Positions 53,342 to 56,981 of a stretch of DNA of 56,981 nucleotides are shown here, piece after piece. Positions within the stretch are counted from its first letter, which is position 1; every line of letters starts with the position of its first letter. The translations under genes were made by a program, and so were the position numbers. The notes under the pieces were generated by a model. The model searched no databases, had not been told where the DNA came from, and saw nothing but the letters and a program-made list of their open reading frames with translations. Source of the DNA: Fusicatenibacter sp. (GTDB lineage Bacteria > Bacillota > Clostridia > Lachnospirales > Lachnospiraceae); contig JALEOU010000025.1 in NCBI GenBank assembly GCA_022766945.1, positions 1 through 56,981 of the forward strand, read 5' to 3'.

Positions 53342-53525
53342 GGAGCAACTTCATTTATAACGAAGAATGGGGTTGCAATCTTTCCTGAAAATTTGTATGA
53401 TGAAAGAACAACGTTGAAAGGAGAAAGCGCTTTATGCGAAAAAGATATGTTTCTGCTCAGTAGTCTGAGCCTAAAATAAAAATCATTAAGCTCAGATGAA
53501 TCCCCAAAATAACAGGAGGATTACA

Positions 53526-53807
53526 ATGAGCTATATTAGTGCAGAGAGTGTTCTGCCAAAAGAACTGATCGAAACAATTCAACAATATGTAAGTGGAAAA
53601 ACAATCTATATTCCTTGTAAAGAAAAAAAGGTCTGGGGCAGCCAGACCAAAACAAAACAATATTATATAACCCGGAATCAGGAAATCTGGTCCAGGCACA
53701 AACAGGGGGTTTCGGTAAAAACTCTTGCCGACGAATATTCCCTCTCAGAGAAAAGCATCCAGAGAATCATAAGAGCTGCGAATCAAATGGATGCCTCACT
53801 TCCATGA
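53526..53807 (+). CDS. CD3324 family protein (Mor-like helix-turn-helix)
   Basis: 93 residues, recognised as the CD3324 family of small DNA-binding proteins. It opens MSYISAESVLPKELIETIQQY, in keeping with the family's start, carries a beta-hairpin IYIPCKEKK, and ends in a helix-turn-helix KTLADEYSLSEKSIQRII. The start is at the ATG after AGGAGGATTACA. The IS1182-type element begins 6 bases after the stop. Confidence 0.85.
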   Translation: MSYISAESVLPKELIETIQQYVSGKTIYIPCKEKKVWGSQTKTKQYYITRNQEIWSRHKQGVSVKTLADEYSLSEKSIQRIIRAANQMDASLP

Positions 53808-53816
53808 AAAAACAAG

Positions 53817-53866
53817 GGGCTGTGAAAAAAAGGAGTTGAAGAACTCCAAATTTCACAGCCCTTTTA
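53817..53866 (+). terminator. terminator hairpin at the left IS end
   Basis: GGGCTGTGAAA (53817-53827) pairs with TTTCACAGCCC (53851-53861), with an inner GGAGTT/AACTCC stem, then TTTT. It would stop transcription entering from the CD3324 gene. Confidence 0.75.
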
Positions 53867-53945
53867 CTTTGTAGAATAATTCAAGTGAAAAATCCAAAAA
53901 AGGGTATAATCCCCCCTTACCCCATATGAATGCATTCTTTTGGGA

Positions 53946-55503
53946 TCATGCAGCTTCTATGAGTCTCTTCTGTTTATTGTGAAATTTGTAAAGATTATAA
54001 CCTATGGATACCAGAAATAACTCTAATCGCACAGAATCCAGACCTCTTCTTACAATTCTCTTATACCAACGGTCATATTTCATAATACCGAAAGTCCCCT
54101 CTGCCTGGATTGACCGATTCATCCGGAGTAAAGCCCCATGTATGCTTTCCAGATTTTCAAGAACCTCTTCATGCATGGAACTTAGTTCCTCGTTGATCCT
54201 CACTGTCCTGTTTTTATCCGTCTTTTTACATCTCTCCGCATATGGGCATCCACTGCAGTCTTCGCAGGTATAGTATTCTTCCTGCCGTCCATATTGGTTT
54301 CCCTTTACTGGTTTTCTATAGGCAAAATGGAATACTTTGCCGTTTGGACAGACTAACTGCCCTTCTTCATTCGTCTTGAAGTTTACTGCCCTGAACGGAT
54401 CATTGTGATAACTTTTATCCTTTGTTTCCTTCTTGTACATAGGGAATTTCATGAACTTTTCCATCCCATGCTCCTGGCAAAAAAGATAATTGTTGAAGGA
54501 TCCATATCCGGCATCTGCGATGGGATATCTGGGATAGAACCCGTATATCTCATAAAATTTTTCCATTAATGGGACAAAACAATCTATATCTGACCGGTGC
54601 TGCATGACTTCTACCACTGCGATATATTCATCAGCGACTCCAATCTGAATGTTATAAGCCGGTAATAACTGGTCATTTCCCATATAATCCTTTTTCATCC
54701 TCATAAATGTGGCATCATGATCAGTTTTGGAATAACTATTTCGATCGGAACCGCAGGTTTTGAGCTTAACCACATATTCCTTCAGTTTTTCCGTATATTC
54801 TTTTAATTTCTCATAATAACGCTGCTCACGGCTTTTCCTGTGTCCTCTTCCGGATACGAATTCTTTTTCATCTATATGGCAGAAAAAAGCATATCTGGAC
54901 ATAATAGCTTCGAGACTGTCAGGCGTGTATTCGGTATTTGTTTCGATCTTCAGTCCTGTATATGCCAGTGTTTCATTCATGTCTGTCAGCAGCTCTGTAA
55001 TTTTTGCAAACAGACGATATCTGGACTTCTCCGTTGCCTTTTTCCATACCCAGGTATATTTATAATTTTGAGCCGTCAATGTACAAATACTGCAGGTCTA
55101 CCCCATCTGTAGTTTCAATATAAGCCATAATAGCTTTAAAAATATCCTGGACAGATTCCTTGATCTCTTCATTAATAAAGTAGCTGAAGGCACGGTAACT
55201 TGGTGTTTCGTAATCCATCAGATACATATATCGGATATTTGTTTTACATCGATCTTCCAATTCTCTCAGGGATGCATACCCTGTGTCCATCAAACCGAAT
55301 AAGACTGTCTTTAGCATGTTGACACGATTATATCCTGGCCTGCCAAGTTTAAATATCGGTTCAGGCTTCAGATATTTTTCTATTTCAATCTCCTCCATGA
55401 TTTTGTCAAATGCTAATACCGGATCACAGATATCAAGAAAATCTGTAAGAAAGAGTGGTAATCTTCCCTGTTTTGGACTATAATATTTATCGGTATTATT
55501 CAT
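53946..55503 (-). pseudogene. IS1182-family transposase, frameshifted
   Basis: The N-terminal frame (55503 to 55060) ends LYIDGSKL and the C-terminal frame (55079 to 53946) resumes at KYTWVWKK. Intact relatives carry a short linker (KIEANANKYT type) at this point, so about 14 bases appear deleted. DDE candidates are D in YIDG, D in PIADAGYGSF and E in AEGTFGIMKYD. A CxxC-rich segment, CEDCSGCPYAERC, is also typical. The shift is +1 and lacks a -1 slippery context, so programmed frameshifting is unlikely. It is probably inactive. Confidence 0.85.
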
Positions 55504-55524
55504 AGCAGAATTATTATACCAAAC

Positions 55525-55569
55525 AAAAAAGAACGCTTCCAGGTATTATGCCTAAAAGCGTTCTTTTTT
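55525..55569. terminator. bidirectional terminator at the right IS end
   Basis: AAAAAAGAACGCTT (55525-55538) pairs exactly with 55556-55569 around a 17-base loop, with T-runs in both directions. It separates the transposase start from outside transcription. Confidence 0.8.
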
Positions 55570-55605
55570 TCATAGGACTTTTTTCACAGCCCCTTGACGT
55601 TTTAT

Positions 55606-56121
55606 TTACTGCATTCTCTGGTGATATTTCCAGAAAGCAATGGTTTCTTTCAGGTCCTCTTCACTGGAGAATAATCCAAGAACCTCAGCTGTTTTGATGG
55701 CGAAATCAAGATACGCATTGGCCCGGGCTGTAATGACATTGCCATCCCACACCAGATCTTCATCCACAGAATGCGTAGACCGGACATTCTTCAATATCCC
55801 GGCGTTATCCAATACATCCACCCCTGCACAGATTCCCGCAATAAGTACCTGTTTTTCCTTCAGCTCCCCAAGAAAGCTCCAGATTTCCGGCTTATTGATG
55901 CCGTCAACGGCTCCGCCTGGCAGTATAAAACTTCTGATTTGCTCTCGATCCAGTTCTCCCAGAGATAGATCCGGCTGTACCGTAAAGCCCTCCATGACTC
56001 TCACCGTCCCACTGTTCCTGGCGCAGAAAACTAAATCACAACCGGAATAGCGCATAAAATAGCTGAGGGTTACAATTTCATAAAAGCAACAGCTGTCATA
56101 GATAAAAAATACGTCTTTCAC
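55606..56121 (-). CDS. DJ-1/PfpI family protein
   Basis: 171-residue protein of the DJ-1/PfpI fold. The nucleophile cysteine lies in IAGICAGVDVLDNAGIL, and an early FILPGGAVDGI and late TARANAYLDFAIK fit the family. Members act as glyoxalases, chaperones or amidotransferase-like enzymes; the role here is unknown. The start is a GTG, six bases after AAAGGAGGTAAAGT. It lies between the IS and the truncated XRE gene. Confidence 0.85.
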   Translation of the reverse strand: MKDVFFIYDSCCFYEIVTLSYFMRYSGCDLVFCARNSGTVRVMEGFTVQPDLSLGELDREQIRSFILPGGAVDGINKPEIWSFLGELKEKQVLIAGICAGVDVLDNAGILKNVRSTHSVDEDLVWDGNVITARANAYLDFAIKTAEVLGLFSSEEDLKETIAFWKYHQRMQ

Positions 56122-56212
56122 ACTTTACCTCCTTTCCGCTTCGCAGTTTTCTCAAATATCGGAGCTATCTTAACGACATTATAACAGATCTGCCTCTTGC
56201 AAAACAGAGGAA

Positions 56213-56719
56213 TTAATATTCTCTGACCTTTTGATTCTTCATTTCTTTTCCCACATTGGTGCAGAATAATCCTTCCCTGTTACAGTAAACATATAGCATC
56301 TTTACTCCGTTGATCTTGAATCTGGCCTCTGCATTTCCTTCCGGATAAAGTTTTACCATCTGCATTCCGTCAGAAGATGCCGCCGCAACAAAGGAAATAT
56401 AATGTTGTTTTGTCATTACGTGATCCATGCGCACATAATATTCATCTTCCACTTTCTCGATAAAAATCCTGTGGTTTTCATCCGACTCCTCCGCTGCAGC
56501 AGGACTTAAAGATACTCCATGACAGGTAATCACAGCCTCTCCCATACTGTGGATCACATTTCCACACACCGGACAAACATAGAATTTCGACCGCATCATA
56601 TTGGCAGATCCATTTGTATTGAAAACAGCGTTGCCGGAAAGCAATTCTGTTATCGACACAGAAAAGGCAGCTGCAATCGGCTCCAGCAACGTAATATCCG
56701 GATATCCCCTGCCGGTATC
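56213..56719 (-). pseudogene. XRE helix-turn-helix / desulfoferrodoxin-like protein, 5' end lost at an element junction
   Basis: The remaining frame begins in the last helix-turn-helix segment (DTGRGYPDITLLEPIA) and lacks the first 40 or so residues of an XRE domain. A zinc-ribbon-like CPVCGNVI and CHG follow, then a region like desulfoferrodoxin: MDHVMTKQHYISF, LYPEGNAEARFKI, and YVYCNREGLF. That is the layout of an HTH fused to a superoxide-reductase-like domain. The frame upstream hits a stop, and the sequence changes to a recombinase end. The loss is best explained by insertion of a mobile element. Confidence 0.75.
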
Positions 56720-56744
56720 ACATAGTTAAAGATATTGGTGTCAT
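56714..56744. other. probable mobile-element attachment junction
   Basis: Chromosomal reading stops at GATACC (minus strand 56719-56714), where relatives would have a tryptophan codon before GAT. The element side reads CTTTAACTATGT up to the GA. Large serine recombinases of the TnpX/Tn4451 type cross over at a GA dinucleotide, so GA at 56719-56718 is the candidate core. The recombinase stop lies 26 bases away. Confidence 0.5.
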
Positions 56745-56981
56745 TTAATCAATTTTGCCGATAAAGCGATAGAAGATTTCTACCTCCTGTTCCCGGCTTC
56801 CGTCCTCACCTTTGACCGCTTCATGGACAACGATTTTTTCAATCAGCGTATTCAAAAGTTCGGCGGTCAGTTCTGTTGGATTGACGCACTCTTTCATCAA
56901 GGCAATCCATTTTTCTGCGTCTGCGGCGTTCTGGCTTTCAGTGGCGATAGCGGATTGAAGCTGTTCAATCTTTGTGTCCAG
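56745..56981 (-). CDS. large serine recombinase, C-terminal fragment (DUF4368 type)
   Basis: Partial gene running off the right edge; 78 residues plus stop are visible. The end reads TAELLNTLIEKIVVHEA, then EIFYRFIGKID, which is typical of the DUF4368 tail of Tn4451/TnpX-like recombinases of clostridial transposons and ICEs. The gene lies at the extreme end of the element, as usual. Catalytic domain lies outside the window. Confidence 0.8.
   Translation of the reverse strand: MDTKIEQLQSAIATESQNAADAEKWIALMKECVNPTELTAELLNTLIEKIVVHEAVKGEDGSREQEVEIFYRFIGKID

Larger units (their letters stand above)
53813..55596 (-). mobile_element. IS1182-family insertion sequence, decayed
   Basis: A 1784-base element bounded by 18-base terminal inverted repeats CAAGGGGCTGTGAAAAAA at 53813-53830 and its exact complement at 55579-55596. 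It holds one transposase gene broken by a frameshift. No target-site duplication is evident next to the repeats. Both ends carry hairpins with T-runs. Confidence 0.85.

Noticed and set aside
53434-53463. Nine-codon ORF after AAAGGAG upstream of the CD3324 gene
   Set aside because: Good ribosome site but too short, with no conservation evidence; may be a remnant of a lost gene.
55060-55079. Programmed ribosomal frameshift in the IS transposase
   Set aside because: The needed shift is +1 and codons of the normal linker are missing, so a small deletion explains it better than a -1 slippery site.
53807-55600. Target-site duplication flanking the IS
   Set aside because: Bases outside the 18-base repeats (AAAAAA and ACGTTT) do not match; none can be claimed.

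Overview
The window looks like chromosomal DNA of a gut-type Clostridium relative, most probably a Lachnospiraceae member. The evidence is protein-level: DUF5688 and DUF5714 proteins, a YlmC/YmxH sporulation-family protein, a CD3324-family protein, NrdR and EF-P of clostridial type, strong AGGAGG ribosome sites, a Gram-positive LexA box and CsoR-type operators. Almost every gene lies on the minus strand; the plus-strand exceptions are the chromate-transporter pair, ylmC, the araC gene, the marR/ABC operon and the CD3324 gene. No tRNA, rRNA or CRISPR array was seen. No gene-free stretch exceeds 300 bases.

Layout. 0-11.3 kb is mostly housekeeping: DUF5688, efp, an operon of AI-2E-type permease, citrate synthase and yqeG, an aminotransferase, a split chromate transporter, nrdR, ylmC, acylphosphatase, a HAD phosphatase and an Eis-like acetyltransferase. 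11.3-18 kb holds a CsoR-type copper ATPase with a CopZ-like tail that has its own internal ribosome site, and a heterodimeric ABC exporter. 18-24 kb holds a kinase-GNAT fusion, a GNAT-DUF3795 fusion, an SOS-type operon (Y-family polymerase plus an unknown small protein) and a GH31 glycosidase divergent from an AraC regulator. 24.9-32 kb holds a tRNA-modification pair (tcdA and rhodanese-PP-loop), an internally deleted ATP-grasp gene, and a MarR-controlled heterodimeric ABC exporter. 32-37.6 kb holds a frameshifted XRE regulator, a creatininase-family gene, a radical SAM gene, a sugar isomerase, a UroD-family gene and an HD protein. 37.7-44.7 kb holds a MATE exporter, a small repeat protein with a membrane partner, a cytosine-type permease and PRTase-like operon behind an attenuator-like leader, and an ABC-2 exporter.

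44.7-53.4 kb is the most unusual part. A LacI regulator sits ahead of a UroD-family methyltransferase-like gene. Next to it are a UroD-thioredoxin fusion with a MarR-like regulator and an apparent operon of an aquaglyceroporin (frameshifted), two G3E GTPases, DUF5714 and PadR. This resembles a C1/corrinoid accessory locus, but no corrinoid protein is present and the substrate is unknown.

53.8-57 kb is mobile DNA: a decayed IS1182-type element enclosed by terminator hairpins, a DJ-1/PfpI protein, and the right-hand boundary of a larger element, where the C-terminus of a large serine recombinase abuts an XRE-desulfoferrodoxin-like gene that appears to have been cut by the insertion.

Several interrupted genes (XRE, aquaglyceroporin, IS transposase, ATP-grasp) are either true decay or, for the single-site frameshifts, possible sequence errors.
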